A stretch of DNA of 64,000 bases from Pythium myriotylum (GCA_023091665.1 JALJCQ010000014.1:620001-684000); one strand, 5' to 3'. Numbered from the stretch's first letter, positions 10,101-21,589 are shown. Made by a program: numbers and translations. Notes: generated by a model not told the origin, from the letters alone.

Positions 10101-11888
10101 AAGAGCGCGGCCTTCGAGTTCAACGTCAACGCTGGCGACAGCGACATTCCCCGCATTAGCCGCGACTTTGTGCAGTTCCTGCGCGTCGTCTTGCCGCATA
10201 CGCCATCCAGCTTCGACCACAAGTCACTCGCACGCGCCAACTCGTTCTTCCTCTCGCTCACGTTCCCGGATCTGCAGGACGCTGTAAGCCTCATCCCTCA
10301 GGTCACAGCCGACGTTGACGCTGTTGAGTTGCGCGTGGATCTGCTCAAGGACTTCCGCGATCTCACGTTCGTCAAGCAACAGGTGGCGCTGTTGCGAGCG
10401 GTGACACCTCTGCCAATTATCTACACAGTGCGCTCGCAGAACCAGGGCGGTGCGTTCCCGGACGACGACGAAGCTCTCATGTTCGAACTTCTCCACCTCG
10501 GCGTGCGGCTTGGGTGCGAATTCGTCGACCTCGAGACGTGCTGGCCACTCTCGCTGCGCCGCAAGCTCGTTGCGCAGCGCCGCCGGACAGCTATCATTTC
10601 TTCATTCCATGCCGTGCAGTCGCGTGTGAACGAAGACGAGCTGCGCACGATCTTCCGCGAGTGCTACGCTGGCGGCAGCGTGCAGATCGTCAAGGTCGTG
10701 ACCAAGGCCTTCGAGGCCGAGGATGCTCTGCTCGTGGACCGTGTGGCCAAGTACTTCTACCACGCGTGGAACCAGACCATGCCAGTGATCTCCCTCGCGA
10801 CGACTGGCAAGGGCAAGATGGCTCGTGTGCTCAATAGCGTGCTCACGCCAGTGACCCACGAGCTGCTGCCAGCCGCAGCTGCCCCTGGCCAGCTCTCGGT
10901 CGCCGAGATCATGGCGCTGCGCAAGCAGCTCGGTCTGCTCGAAGGTAACTAGACATTGTATTGCTGCCGGCCATTTCGTAAATATTGACGTGGGGTTTTG
11001 TTCGTTTGTACTCGTCGCTCTGCTGTGATCGTAGACCGGTCTTTCTTCCTTTTCGGTTCGCCGATCGCCAAGTCTCCTTCGCCCTCCATGCACAACGCAG
11101 CGTTCCAGGCCAACGCGTTACCATTCCAGTATGGACTCTGCGACACAACTGCGGTCTCCGATATCGTCGCGCTCATGCAGAACGCAGCAACTAATGGCTT
11201 TGGCGGCGGCTCAATTACGATCCCGCTCAAGGTCGACGTCATGGCCCACGTCGACGAACTCAGCGACGCCGCACGGGCCATCGGCGCCGTAAACACGCTC
11301 ACACGCAGCGATCTCAGCGACGGCCGCTTCCACTGGAAGGGAGACAACACGGACTGGCTCGGCATCTTGCGCCCAATCCAGAAACGACTGTCGGCCGAGC
11401 CGACGTCAACCAGCCTTACGGCACTCGTGGTCGGCGCTGGGGGCACGTCCATGGCAGCAGCGTACGCCTTGAGGCAGCTCGGCGTGGCCCAGCTCTTCAT
11501 CTACAACCGAACGCTGAGCAAGGCAGAAGAGGTCGCCAGTCGCTTCCACGCGACGCCGCTGGCCGAGCTCACGCCGGAGACGCTGCCGGCTGTGGACGTG
11601 GTCGTGAGCACGGTGCCAGCGCAGGCCAACTTCACGCTTCCCGACTACCTCGTGACGACAGGTCGCCGCGTGGTCGTGCTGGATGCGGCGTACATGCCTC
11701 CGATCACGCCGTGCCTCGCCCACGCGAGTGCCCATGGTGCTGTCTGCATCCAGGGTTTCGAGATGCTGTATGAGCAGGCCTTTGAGCAGTACAAGCGTTG
11801 GCACAAGGCCACGCAGGTCTGGCGCGTGGACGTGGACGTGCTCAAGCAGGCGTGCCTCGCCCACATCCCGGAGGACCAACGACTGTAG
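7170..11888 (+). CDS. ARO1: Pentafunctional AROM polypeptide (shikimate pathway steps 2-6), 1542 aa, one intron
   Basis: It converts DAHP to EPSP in one cytosolic protein. CDS is join(7170..10944, 11035..11888); the intron (90 nt) begins GTAACT and ends CGTAG, phase 1. Domains in order: dehydroquinate synthase (about 1-385; GGGVVGDLSGY, SSIGGKTGID, NFGHSIGHG); EPSP synthase (about 390-830; PGSKSISNR near 395, LSNAGTAARF, VKECNRIE); shikimate kinase (about 838-1010; P-loop GMRGAGKT near 842); type I dehydroquinase (about 1020-1258; Schiff-base Lys in QIVKVVTKAF near 1175); shikimate dehydrogenase (about 1259-1542; GSPIAKSPSPSMHN, GDNTDWLG, GAGGTSMAAAYA). The frame is open upstream to 7050, but MTAPQQ at 7170 precedes the first conserved strand. 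Length matches fungal AROM. Without splicing, the frame stops two residues past the donor, so the intron falls exactly at the dehydroquinase/SDH border. Confidence 0.97.
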
Positions 11889-12003
11889 AGAGACGAGCAT
11901 TGGTATAGAAAGAAGAGCTGTTACCCACATCAACGGTTGTCTCGACTCACTCTCTACGGCTCTCTGGGGAACAAACAGCAAGATGGCGAGTCACAAGAGC
12001 GCC

Positions 12004-12815
12004 CTAGCTCGCCGTGGCCATGACCTTGCTGCGGTTGAAGACGGTGACGGCGGCGGCCGACGCGAGCACAGCACCGCCGTAGTGGACCGGGATCGAGACG
12101 TAGCAGCCGTTGGTCGACTTGTTGGCGAGCGCCGAGAGCGCGACGGCCAGGTGCACGACGAACACAAAGCCGATGAGCACGGCGCTGCGCGTGCGGTAGC
12201 CACGGAAGGCTACGACCATGAGCGCGACGTCGAGCACCGTGAGCGCGAGCGCCGAGACGGCCGACGAGAAGACGAGCGGCACGCTCTCGCAGGACGACGA
12301 GAACGCCGCGCCGCGCGAGCCCGTGGACGCGCCGACGACACTGCCGAACATCATGAGCGCGTGCATGAGCGAGAAGCCCACGCCGGCGGCTACGAAAAAA
12401 AGAGACCGTCAGCGGGCCGTACGAGCAAGTCAAACCAAAATATCCAAATGAGCTCGGTACCGATAGACGAGGTGATGTCATTGAGCGGGAGCTGGTGTGT
12501 CGCGGTCGTGACCTTTTGCACGGCGGCCTCGGTGCGCACGTAAAAGTGGAAGAAGAGCACGCGGAAGATCTCGGTCACGACGACGCCGAGCGGGATCGTG
12601 GCCTCGACCGAGTCCTTGAGCGGCGGGAGGATGCGCCAGAGCGTGGCCGTCACGAGGATCGCGACGAGCCAGATGAACGCGCCGAAGAGCGAGATGATGA
12701 GCAGCTGCGCGCGCTTGCAGACGACGACGAGGAAGAGCGTGGCCAGCGGCCCGAAGGCCACGAGGATCGAGCCGAAGAAGAGCGGCCAGTTGACGCGGCT
12801 GTCGCTGAAGCCCAT
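12004..12815 (-). CDS. APH1: Gamma-secretase subunit APH-1, 246 aa, one intron
   Basis: APH-1 is the scaffold subunit of the presenilin intramembrane protease complex, a polytopic ER/Golgi membrane protein. CDS on the minus strand is join(12815..12461, 12389..12004); the 71-nt intron starts GTACCG and ends TTCGTAG. Splicing restores the frame at SIAAGVGFSLMHALMMFG, which matches the conserved glycine-rich helix with His of APH-1. The N-terminus (WPLFFGSILVAFGPLATLF) and about seven hydrophobic segments fit the family, as does the length of about 250 residues. The start at 12815 has the usual short N-terminus. The gene is convergent with AROM, with 115 bp between stops. Confidence 0.88.
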
Positions 12816-13562
12816 GGTGCGAGTGCGGAGCCCCGAGCGGCACGACTGGAGAGCGCAGAGAAAGGACAGTCAGCGGAACGCGCGCCCGTGGAGAGCGCGA
12901 GCGCGCGCATCGCAGCGCAGCGCAGCGAGAGACGTACATGGAGCTCACGAGGCGGAGCGGAGCGGCCGAGCTGGCTTTCAGACAATCAGGAGTCGGGGAA
13001 AATGGACGAAGAGGCGTCACATAACGGACTAGCCGTTAGGAACTAGGTAGGGTTTGTAACAGGTACGAACAGCTGTCGATGCATGAACTGTACTATAGTA
13101 ACCCTACTTTAGTACTCGAACGAGGCGCTCCATCCAGTACATTGACCTCACGATGGCGCGAAGCAGATGAAGGAAGGGGGTATGATGGGGCGTTCGCGCG
13201 CTTCCAGGGGACTGCGTTGGCGTCGGCAAGCGGCGGCAAACGCGCGTGGAAAGCGCCACGTCTATGTACGCAAGACCGCGCGATGTCGAGTTCCGGCGGG
13301 CGACGGCGTCGGTTGACGAGTTGTAGACCGATTGTATCGTTGGTGAGTTGTCGAGGCTGGATGCTGCTGCTGTGTGGCTCGATTTGGAGGGAGAGAGGAT
13401 TGGGTTTGGACCCGTGAGTGGTCAAGACAGGCACCGAGCGTCTGGAGAGAGAAAAGTGGTTGGGTGTCTGCTAGCCTGGCGGACTTTGCAACGCGGTGCG
13501 CCTTGCAGAACTGCAGAGAGACTGGAGTGGTTGCTCGTTGGAAGCGTTGGTCGCAGAGGTCG

Positions 13563-13590
13563 CCCCCCCCCCCCCCCCCCCCCCCCCCCC
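13563..13590. repeat. Poly-C tract, 28 nt
   Basis: Uninterrupted run of 28 C on the plus strand in intergenic DNA. Two similar long runs occur at 24989 and 53834 (the latter poly-G), all outside coding sequence. Confidence 0.95.
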
Positions 13591-16500
13591 TTGGACGAGA
13601 GGGGGAGAAAAGTGATCTTACTGGACTTGCTGGACCAAGAGATCTCTGTCTGGCTGTGCGTGCTGGAAAGTTGTGGGCTCAAGTGAGGTCTCACGCTCAG
13701 CAACTCGAAGCAAAGCGGTGAGAAGGAGGCAGAGTGGAGCGGACGGTGCGGTGAGCAAGCCTGGCATTGCTTTCCAACTCACTGGAGATGCTCCAACGAA
13801 GATGATGAGATCAAGGTGCTGGATCTATACTCAGCCCCAGTACACCAGGTCGACCGCTTTTGTTGTGTTTCATTTGTGCACTGGTTGAGCCACATTTGAA
13901 AAGTGCCCTCCTCGTGTGCCATTGCTTCGTTTCTCTTGATTCCTTTTCTCATTACCGGTGCAATTACCTCGATCTGGGAACCGTCAGAAGCGTCCGAAGG
14001 CAAATTCGGACTTTACCAAGGGATTGTGAGAAGGGTGTTTTGAGCACCGTCGTCTTGCGCTGCTGCTCACTCTTTATGACTTCCAGATCACGACGCGGTA
14101 AAGTTGAAGCTGGCTGAGTGCAGAGCGACATATTTGCATTTGCTGTTAACATATTGCGTCGGTCGAGCCGTCGAGTTCTGATCGACGAATCTCCGCGATA
14201 CGCCGTGTTCGAGATGACCTCTCTCTGTCACTCAAGTATTGCGATTGATGGGTAAGGCGCATGGCCGCGCTCGACCATTGCCGCACCTGGCGGAGAAAAC
14301 TCGGGGCAAGACCCGTGCGATGTGCGCCAAAGCTGAATGTACCGTCATGTCCCGAGGCCTGACCGGGGCAATTACAGACTGCCGTTGCTCGTCGCATTGT
14401 TGGAGGCACTGAAGAACGAGCTGCCCGCCCACTTTCTATCATACTACAAATGACTCGACAGCTTCCCTGCTTCGTGTCACTGAACCTACACACTCGTGAT
14501 CTCACATGGTATGAAGGCAAAACCGACGTTTTCTCTCATGAGTTGTTCTCTCTCATGAGCTACCACCGACAGCCCTCACACTGGCGAAGTGTGCGGTGTG
14601 TTTGATGACTCCAGTTACATTGATCGTTGAGTTTAAACGACGGTTTCTCAGGAGTAGTGTGAAGGTGACGTTGTAAAGCGATCAGGAACCCTGAGGGGTT
14701 ATTGGGCCTCTCCTTGGCGCTAGGTGGAGAACGCATGTGCCATCACGTAGTATCCCAGCTGTGCTCTCTGGATTTGAAGTGTGATGTTCCGCGCTTCTTA
14801 CCGGTATGGCTCTGTGCTTGCTCTCAGTGTTGGAGGAAGTTTATCGATTCGATTCGTGAAAGTGAGTGAGCATCCGTGAAGCGGCCGTGGATTAATGGAG
14901 TACCTGACTTGATGCTGTGGTTCCTCCAACAGATCCAGCATACATTCCCATGTTAAGCAGCATTTTCAATATTCCAGCCGTGGTTGGTTATGTGGATTGT
15001 ATTGCTTCAGGATACTGCAGGCGGGCTGTTGAATTAACCCTGAACCCGGTCGACGGACAGATGAGATGATGAAGCCTGCAGCTACCAACAACCAGGTGCG
15101 AGGCGAGTCTTGACACTGCGAAATCGACATATCGACAGCTCAATGGCTAAAGGACAACCATGCGCTGCTATCCGAAGTAGCAACATTGATCGGCAGACTT
15201 TAGAGCCTTCAACAACTCCATGGGCGATCTACTGCAACTGCACAAGAGTCGCCGAAGCCGGGTGATATAGTATGTGTTCGGCACCATACCGATTTCAGAT
15301 AGCTCCGATTCTCGCCTTGTACGTCAGCGAAAACCAAGGCAGTCCAGGGAACAAAATGGATTCGCAACTCGGCAAGTCCACGTGATGCTCACTGTGTAAA
15401 TTGCCAGAAAGTGTGGGATCAAGTCTGAACCAACGGTATGAGTGACTCAGAGACAGTCCACGAGTTTTAACTGAGGTGACGATGTGCCTTACGCTTCAAA
15501 ACGAATCAAGCAAGTATTCGGCACTCATCAGATTCGAAGAAGGATGTGAAGCAGAAACCCCACGCAGAGCACTGAGGGGTCTGAATCCGGATCCACATCG
15601 ATATGCGGCTGATGTTGTTTTCACTCAGCGTACATTGAACTGCTTCCGAACGTTCTCGTCGTGACTGAAGCTCACGCCAGTCGATCAAAACGTCAGCAGT
15701 CGAGTCGAGTCCACTAGCGTTCTGCGCATTTTAGTAGTCCACACTCCATCAGCTTGAACTCGCAACTATGCGAGCGTCAGTGGGTCACGCACTGTCCACT
15801 ATACGATCATTGTGCTACTGTCGGTCTATTCCAGAGAGAGATTTGTCCAAGCATGTTGCGTAGGTCGACAATCTGACATGGGCACCTCGGCAAATGCTTC
15901 ACATCTTTATTGTCACATACTGTTTGGCCCAGTATCGACGACAGCTATCATCTCGAGCACTTCTCATTCGAACCATCGTGGGTCTCCAGCCTATTCATGC
16001 AGTGGCCCCAATGATGGATGGCTACAAAAAGAAGAGGGAAGGAAGCCAGCCTGAAGAAATGTATTCGACACGTCACATATCCAACCAGCTACACGGTCCA
16101 CGCATCCGATGATGTTGATGACGCTCGATACTTGGGACAGTCAGTAGTTGGTGATTGGCTCAACTCGTGTGAAGAGGCTGAGTGCCCCAGTTTTTGGCAA
16201 GACTGCAGCCGATATCCGTATATTCATCGAACTCAAAGAGTCAGTGAGCTTGAAGAAGATCGTGCTGCACGCCAAACATGGGTCGTTCAGATTGGCAAGC
16301 TTTCTGCAAGAGCGAATACATTCACAACATAAACGAAGGTGGCTACAGAGGGATTTGCAGACAGTGCAAGACTCACATTTCAAAAGCCGAAGACGCATAT
16401 CCGGATATCAGGTTAATGCACAGCGTCATCGCCTTCATTGATAAGGGCTGGTACACTGGACCTTTGATAATGGCTGCAACCAAGTTTAACCACCCACCAC

Positions 16501-17008
16501 CCGAATGATCTGGATGATCAAGCAAGTACTTCTCCACAGGATCGTCCTCAACATCAACATACGTTCTCTCAGTCAGACCCAACTGGTCACCTTCAGCAGT
16601 TCACGGTCTCGCAACACTCAGCTGTCCCAGATAACTGGGACTCTTGCCGACTTGTTGTAGGAATTTTCTTCTGCACAAGTAGGAGTCAAATCCGACGGCA
16701 ACGTCGCTTCTTTGACCACCATCCTCCATATCGTTTCCGATCATCACCCCCAAATCTCAAGCTGGTGATTCGATTGATAGATGACCATATTGATTGATCA
16801 CCCCTCGCGACTTGGTTCGCACGGAGCTCGCGGAGCTCATTGCTGACCCTATACTCTGCAACACGGTCAAACCGGTAGAACGATCGTGTTGATCAACTCT
16901 ACACCGATTTCTCTTGAAGAACGCTTCCATGAGAGGATTCTCCGAGAAACAAGACGTGTTGTGGGATTATGCTTAAGTTCATTCCGCAACGTTCCAAGCT
17001 CCACGCAC

Positions 17009-17027
17009 TCATCACTCCCTATCCACC
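17009..17027 (+). promoter_or_regulatory. Inr-like start element before secreted protein gene A
   Basis: tcatcactccctatcc lies immediately before the ATG at 17028 and resembles the stronger elements before genes B and C (TCAYTCC followed by an AT-containing core). It is the weakest of the three, and the very short leader is unusual. Confidence 0.35.
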
Positions 17028-17459
17028 ATGAAGTTTGCTTACATCGTCACGATCGCTCTTATCGCTTTCTCCGTTGTTGACGCAGCGTCGAATGGACTTG
17101 AGGACAAACCTCAGTCGATCGATTTCTCTGACGAGAACCGAGTCGCGTCAGTCAATACTCTCAAGGCTGGGGAGCAAATCCTCGAGGCCGTGAACGATGC
17201 CTTCCAGGACGATGACAAAGTTGATGGAGATCGCCTTCTCGATGTGGCTAAGCGTCTCGTGAACAAAGACCCATCGCTGAACTCTCCCGATAAGAAGACC
17301 CAAGATGTCATCGCTGCGTTGCACAAAGCTGTCGAGAAGTTGTTCCCCGGTGAGGACTTTGATACAGTCTTGCATCGCGAGGTGGGCATCGTCACGCGCC
17401 ATCTGGCAGAGCTGGAAGCCTACTACGGCTTTCGAGCACGTTCTCAAGACGATTTCTAG
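17028..17459 (+). CDS. Small secreted protein A (local family), 143 aa as read
   Basis: A hydrophobic signal peptide (MKFAYIVTIALIAFSVVDA) is followed by a roughly 100-residue cysteine-free helical domain shared with genes at 20191 and 21637: AGEQILEAVNDAF, a DGDRLLDVAKRLVNKD segment, then ALHKAVEKLFPGEDF. The function is unknown; small secreted proteins in oomycetes include host-interaction factors, but nothing here proves that. The C-terminus departs from the family after LFPGEDFDTVLHRE. Removing a possible 55-nt GT-AG intron at 17382-17436 gives a family-like end HVLKTISS and a stop at 17461-17463 (126 aa). Unlike B and C it lacks the LRGLQT motif after the signal peptide. Confidence 0.75.
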   Translation: MKFAYIVTIALIAFSVVDAASNGLEDKPQSIDFSDENRVASVNTLKAGEQILEAVNDAFQDDDKVDGDRLLDVAKRLVNKDPSLNSPDKKTQDVIAALHKAVEKLFPGEDFDTVLHREVGIVTRHLAELEAYYGFRARSQDDF

Positions 17460-18424
17460 TTGACATGAGTATGATCGCTCACTTTTACATTTGTTGAAAA
17501 AATCAACTCGACATTGCGTTCATGTTAGAAGGATTTCTTCTCAACTGTAATTGCACGGTATGGTTCGCGAGGCTGCAATATTTGGCTGGGGGGAAGATCT
17601 TGGACTAGGTGAAGCTGAAGCTGAAGTTGACAACCAAGCAATGCAGATCCTGTGACCAAGCCCAACAACAATTTCAAGGAGAACACAACTTTTTAGGCAT
17701 ATTATGGACTCCATGGGGATCAGGGGCGTGTGTGGCGACTGGCTTATCCTGTCCAATCTGTCGTATGCCTGGATTTTCAGCCTCCAGTTGGGATCTTCCG
17801 GACCCCCACCAGTCTCGGCCACGTCAAAGCTTCCAGTTGCGATCAATGAGGGTGGGCATCTACCCATGAATATGATCGCGAGACTCTAGATCATTCTCGC
17901 CTCACGGGAGCCCGTGGGTCTTAAAATTCTTTTACGGTGGTCTTGGCCATGAACTCAACTCCTCAGCCGAGCCCATTACTCAAGAAGCCAGGGACTGCAA
18001 GATTCTCGAAATCACGAAGCGGACTCAACTATATGCAACAAGGCGACTGCAAGTCGAAGAGGGTATCCATATTCATCGTGGCATATTGTATGTGTGGATT
18101 CAACCAAATCAGTGAGCTTGGAGAAGATCGTTGCCAGCTGATGAGGTCAATTGTTTATCTGGCTGGAATCGGCTCATCGCGGTGAGGCGACGTGTACTCA
18201 AAATCCATCTGTCGGGCTATCAGAGTTCATCTCTTCCAGTGTCGGCACTCTGAGACGGAAAACATCAAAAGATCGAGACGCGTGTACAAAAGAAATCCCG
18301 GCAAACAGTTTTAGCCGTACGCAAAGCACCCAGGTGATGTGCCTATGTCGTATCATGCAAAGCATGGCAATTCAACATCAAAACATTTATTCAGGCGGCA
18401 CGTAATCGACATGTACGCCGTAAC
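17460..18424. other. Intergenic with degraded repeat copy
   Basis: No convincing gene. It contains the 20-bp element tcagtgagcttggagaagat at 18109-18128, identical to the copy at 19027-19046 and one mismatch from 16241-16260. Similarity among these three places continues downstream in broken form. Confidence 0.45.
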
Positions 18425-18605
18425 AGCAGACTTTGCCACGTTCACACGCCGTAGATCGCTAGGACTCGTGCCGACTTTCGGTAGGAATACTCCCAACGCA
18501 GGTGAATCTCACTCTCCAAGGTGCCTCGATGAGATGAAAGTGGTGGTAAATGATTTTATATACAAAGCATGCGAAGATTCATTGTGCGGACTCGATGTTG
18601 TAGGT
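18425..18605 (+). pseudogene. Decayed copy of the small secreted protein domain
   Basis: The reading DEMKVVVNDFIYKACED (about 18526-18577) lines up with DKKTQDVIAALHKAVEK of gene A, and the DNA upstream and downstream matches gene A base by base at moderate identity (for example gcggactcgatgttgt against gaggactttgatacagt). The signal peptide and first half are not recognisable. Limits are approximate. Confidence 0.45.
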
Positions 18606-19409
18606 TACATCTGTACGGCGATTGCCCTGATCTGAAACACCTAATAAAGAGTTGGTGGTACGATCGTTTGTAAAGTAATGAATCCTTCGAACTCGTTGAC
18701 CACGCGACGTAAACCCAGAGACCAAGGCGAATAAAAATCTCCTCCAAACAAACTAAAATGGCCCGAATTCGCTCTCGGTGCGCAAAACTGTGCGAAATCG
18801 AGTATCTGAGACCAACGGCATCGTGTCTTGATCACTGTCGTCGACCTCGAGCAATCGTGAGCTGCTCGCGCGCCGTCTCTTCTCTCTGGCTCCAATTAAC
18901 TGTCTGCCTCTTCGCTGATGCGGAAGAAATATCCTCAAAGCGGTTCACGATGCTCAACCACGCACATGGCTCGATCCCCAGAGTTTGAGAGTTTGACGAG
19001 AGGATAACATCTTAAGCTCAGCGAGATCAGTGAGCTTGGAGAAGATTGTTGTTAGCTGATGAGATGCGCTCAATGGTATATCCGAACGCGCGGACCAGGG
19101 ATGTACACTCGAAATCTGTCTGCACTCCGTATCCTGTAACCTTTCCTGCTTTCGTAGGAGACAGTTCACAACATGCACTGCGTATTTCGAATGCCACGAG
19201 GCAAGAAGGGCCACACTATGGTTACGCGCAGCCTCATACTTTGAAGCGTATCGTTGTTGACGGACACGTGCATGGAAACGCCGACGGAAGATTTTGACCG
19301 TAAGTTGTGGGCGAGAAGCATCCAGATAACCTGCACATGTCTGATCAAGCTCTGGATGACAATACCTCATTAAAACAGATGTCTGGGTGCCATGGAATCG
19401 ACTTGTGCG

Positions 19410-19605
19410 CCTTTATTGCTCGTAAACTTGGACCACATTCACTTGCTGCAGATCGCTGCGACTCTCGCGGACTTGCTCGTGAAGTCGAGTCCAAGGCGCC
19501 GTGGCTTTATTCACCGGGGTCCTCCAGATCGTTGATCAGACTCCTTTAGAGAAGCTGTGCTTGGGCCAGGACATTGATACTGTCTTTGCCTCCCAATGTG
19601 AGCTC
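19410..19605 (+). pseudogene. Second decayed copy of the small secreted protein domain
   Basis: gagaagctgtgcttgggcc and gacattgatactgtctt (about 19550-19590) match the LFPGEDFDTV coding stretch of gene A (gagaagttgttccccggtg, gactttgatacagtctt). Upstream, cagatcgctgcgactctcg and cttgctcgtgaagtcgagtcc match the DRLLDVAKRLVNKDP stretch. Frames are broken and no start is left. Confidence 0.5.
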
Positions 19606-20125
19606 TGTCACTCGCCACCAGGTGGAGATATGAGTCTCAACTGATGAAGACAAGTAATCTTCCAAGACTTACTTACATACCGATTCCTAATAGCTGTTGC
19701 ATCAGTCGCGAGTGATATAGCAGCGACCGGGGTGCTGCAAGCCACTTGGTCCTGAAGAAAGAGGTGTTTGTGGCGAGGACAAACTTTCTCATTGCCAAAA
19801 TTGTCGTCGATATCTTGGGAAAACCGAATCCATTTATCAATTTGAACAATCCTTTTGCAAGTAGAAACCATCATATGGTGCAAAATATTATAAAAGCTTT
19901 ACCCATCTGACAGGATTTTGGGGTGGCTGGATAGCCCTGCGCACTGTGTTCCACCTGGGTGAGGTGCTCGGCCAGATTGCAGTGGGGATCGTCTTGATAT
20001 GTGACAGTCTTGGTCTCGTCAACCAGGCGTGGTGCACTACCCATAAAAATGATCGTCAGGCCATTGGCCACGGAATCCTCGTACGGATGACTTTGCCCCC
20101 GAGCTTCGGTCGTAGATCCAAGGAC

Positions 20126-20142
20126 CTCATTCCTCAATCTCC
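20126..20142 (+). promoter_or_regulatory. Oomycete Inr-like element before gene B
   Basis: ctcattcctcaatctcc fits the published oomycete initiator plus flanking region (TCATTYYNCAWTTT-like) and lies about 50 nt before the ATG at 20191. The element before gene C differs at two positions. Confidence 0.6.
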
Positions 20143-20190
20143 TAAGTCTCGCAATTCACAGAAGCCAAAGACTCAAAGACTCTCTCAATT

Positions 20191-20589
20191 ATGAAGTGCA
20201 CCTCCTTCCTCGTCCTCGCGGCCATTGCCGTCTCTGCAGTAAACGCTACTGAATCGACGCCCTCTGCTGGGCACCTTCGTGGCCTCCAGACAATTCCGAG
20301 CTCAATCAACCTTGGTACACTGAACCAACTGGCGTCGACTGGTGGTATCCGCGCTGGAGAAGAGGTCCTCAAGACCGTCAATGGTTTCTTCCCCAAAGAC
20401 GCCATGGTCAGTGGTGATAAGCTTCTTAGTATTGCGAAGCGAGTGCTGGACAAGGACGCGACGCTGGAGAAGGCGGACAAGGCCACGCGTGAAATTGTCG
20501 ATGCTCTCCGCAAGGCGATTGCAAAGCTGTACCCAGGTCAGGTTTTCGACGTTGCTCTTCGGGGCGTGCTGTCAAAGATCCCGAAGTAA
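20191..20589 (+). CDS. Small secreted protein B, 132 aa
   Basis: Signal peptide MKCTSFLVLAAIAVSAVNA is followed by HLRGLQT at residues 28-34, an R-x-L-x motif in the position where RxLR would stand in Phytophthora effectors but with Gln for the last Arg. One copy of the family domain follows (AGEEVLKTVNGFF, SGDKLLSIAKRVLDKDATLE, REIVDALRKAIAKLYPGQ), ending VLSKIPK. No cysteines in the mature part and no intron. The best-preserved initiator of the cluster lies upstream. Secretion is well supported; any effector role is inference. Confidence 0.85.
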   Translation: MKCTSFLVLAAIAVSAVNATESTPSAGHLRGLQTIPSSINLGTLNQLASTGGIRAGEEVLKTVNGFFPKDAMVSGDKLLSIAKRVLDKDATLEKADKATREIVDALRKAIAKLYPGQVFDVALRGVLSKIPK

Positions 20590-21119
20590 ATCGGAGAAAT
20601 TGGTCTCGCTCTCTAGCGTCGCTTTATGAGTGTGAAAGCGGTGGAGGGTAGTTTTGTATGCAGTACACAGCTCAATGTTGCAGAGTGGGCACACAGTCAA
20701 GCGATCGAGGTGACCCGATGCCTCTATAAATATATTCATTTGCTCGATGCAAGTCACTTGTTGTCGTCACAAATTTAACTATGTCCTGCATGAACACTAG
20801 ATACACTTGTTCGAACGCATGTAGATTCATTTAGCGAAGGAAAGCCATCGTTGCATTGTGGTGTCGAGTTCACGGTGGGAGACCCACTCGCCCAAAAAAT
20901 GGATTGGAAGCCCTCACCAGATTCGTGCGGCCAGCAACACGCCAACTCAGCAGCTGCATGTTGAAGATGCGAGAAGTGAGAGCCACTGCAGCCAAATCTT
21001 CTCGTGTCTCGGTTGGGGTGAGTCGAACGAGACCAGGATGCAATCCGTCTAAGACGTGCAGAATCAATCGTCTCTGTGTGCACGTCCACGATAAGCGAGT
21101 TGAGTTCGTACTATCATTT
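20590..21119. other. Intergenic between secreted protein gene B and a gene fragment
   Basis: Frames at 20856-21278 exist, but only their 3' part has recognisable similarity (see 21120). Nothing else is supported. Confidence 0.4.
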
Positions 21120-21235
21120 ACGATGCTCGGCTGGATCCACAAAGCGATCGCACGCCTCAAGGCTTCCTTCCCCACGCAACCAGCGCCACTCGACGCTTTC
21201 CAGATTCCAGCTTGTCAGCTCGGAGAATTGCCACG
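21120..21235 (+). pseudogene. Fragment of the small secreted protein domain
   Basis: MLGWIHKAIARLKASFPTQ (from 21122) resembles IVAAIHKAVEKLFPGEDF of gene C, and the DNA (ggctggatccacaaagcgat) matches gtggctgcgatccacaaggc. Only the C-terminal third of the domain is recognisable; it lies 400 bp before gene C. Confidence 0.4.
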
Positions 21236-21589
21236 ATGGATGGATACATTGGGTACAGAGACGGGTCATACTGCTTGACCTGTAGCAGTGTCTATATTTC
21301 CATAAAGATATATATGTTTTCATGTTTTTAACTCTGTGAAATACTCCAATAATGAATATATTACTACGAAGAATAGTATCCTTTTATAAAAGAAATGAGC
21401 TGTCGTTCAATTGTGGCGCTGTCTTCATGGCCCAGGAGCTCACCACCACCCTCGCTACGATCTTCCCGTCAACTGCGAGCAGCAGCGTGCCACGCATCGC
21501 CAACCCAAGCGAAGCGAGCGAACCCACCGCGTGAGGCGACTCGCGATCCCTCTCCTTTTGGTCCTCTCAACACCAACGTCTGGATGGTT

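Larger units (their letters stand above)
12816..17027. other. Gene-poor region, 4.2 kb
   Basis: No frame shows recognisable motifs. It holds a 28-nt poly-C tract at 13563, a direct repeat tctctcatgag (twice, near 14532-14560), and from about 15.8 kb AT-richer sequence that includes a divergent copy of a 20-bp element also found at 18109 and 19027. The right end carries the start region of the first small secreted protein gene. Confidence 0.5.

Noticed and set aside
10998..11034. Separate shikimate dehydrogenase gene starting at 10998
   Set aside because: The 90-nt GT-AG intron joins the frames precisely and gives the standard five-domain AROM length; the first residues of the separate frame do not belong to SDH.
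13563..13590. Poly-C runs as sequencing gaps filled with C
   Set aside because: Possible, but flanking sequence is normal and a poly-G of the other strand also occurs; kept as repeats with this caution.
16148..16660. Transposon remnant in the gene-poor region
   Set aside because: No transposase, reverse transcriptase or terminal repeat is visible; the shared elements are better explained by duplication of the secreted protein units.
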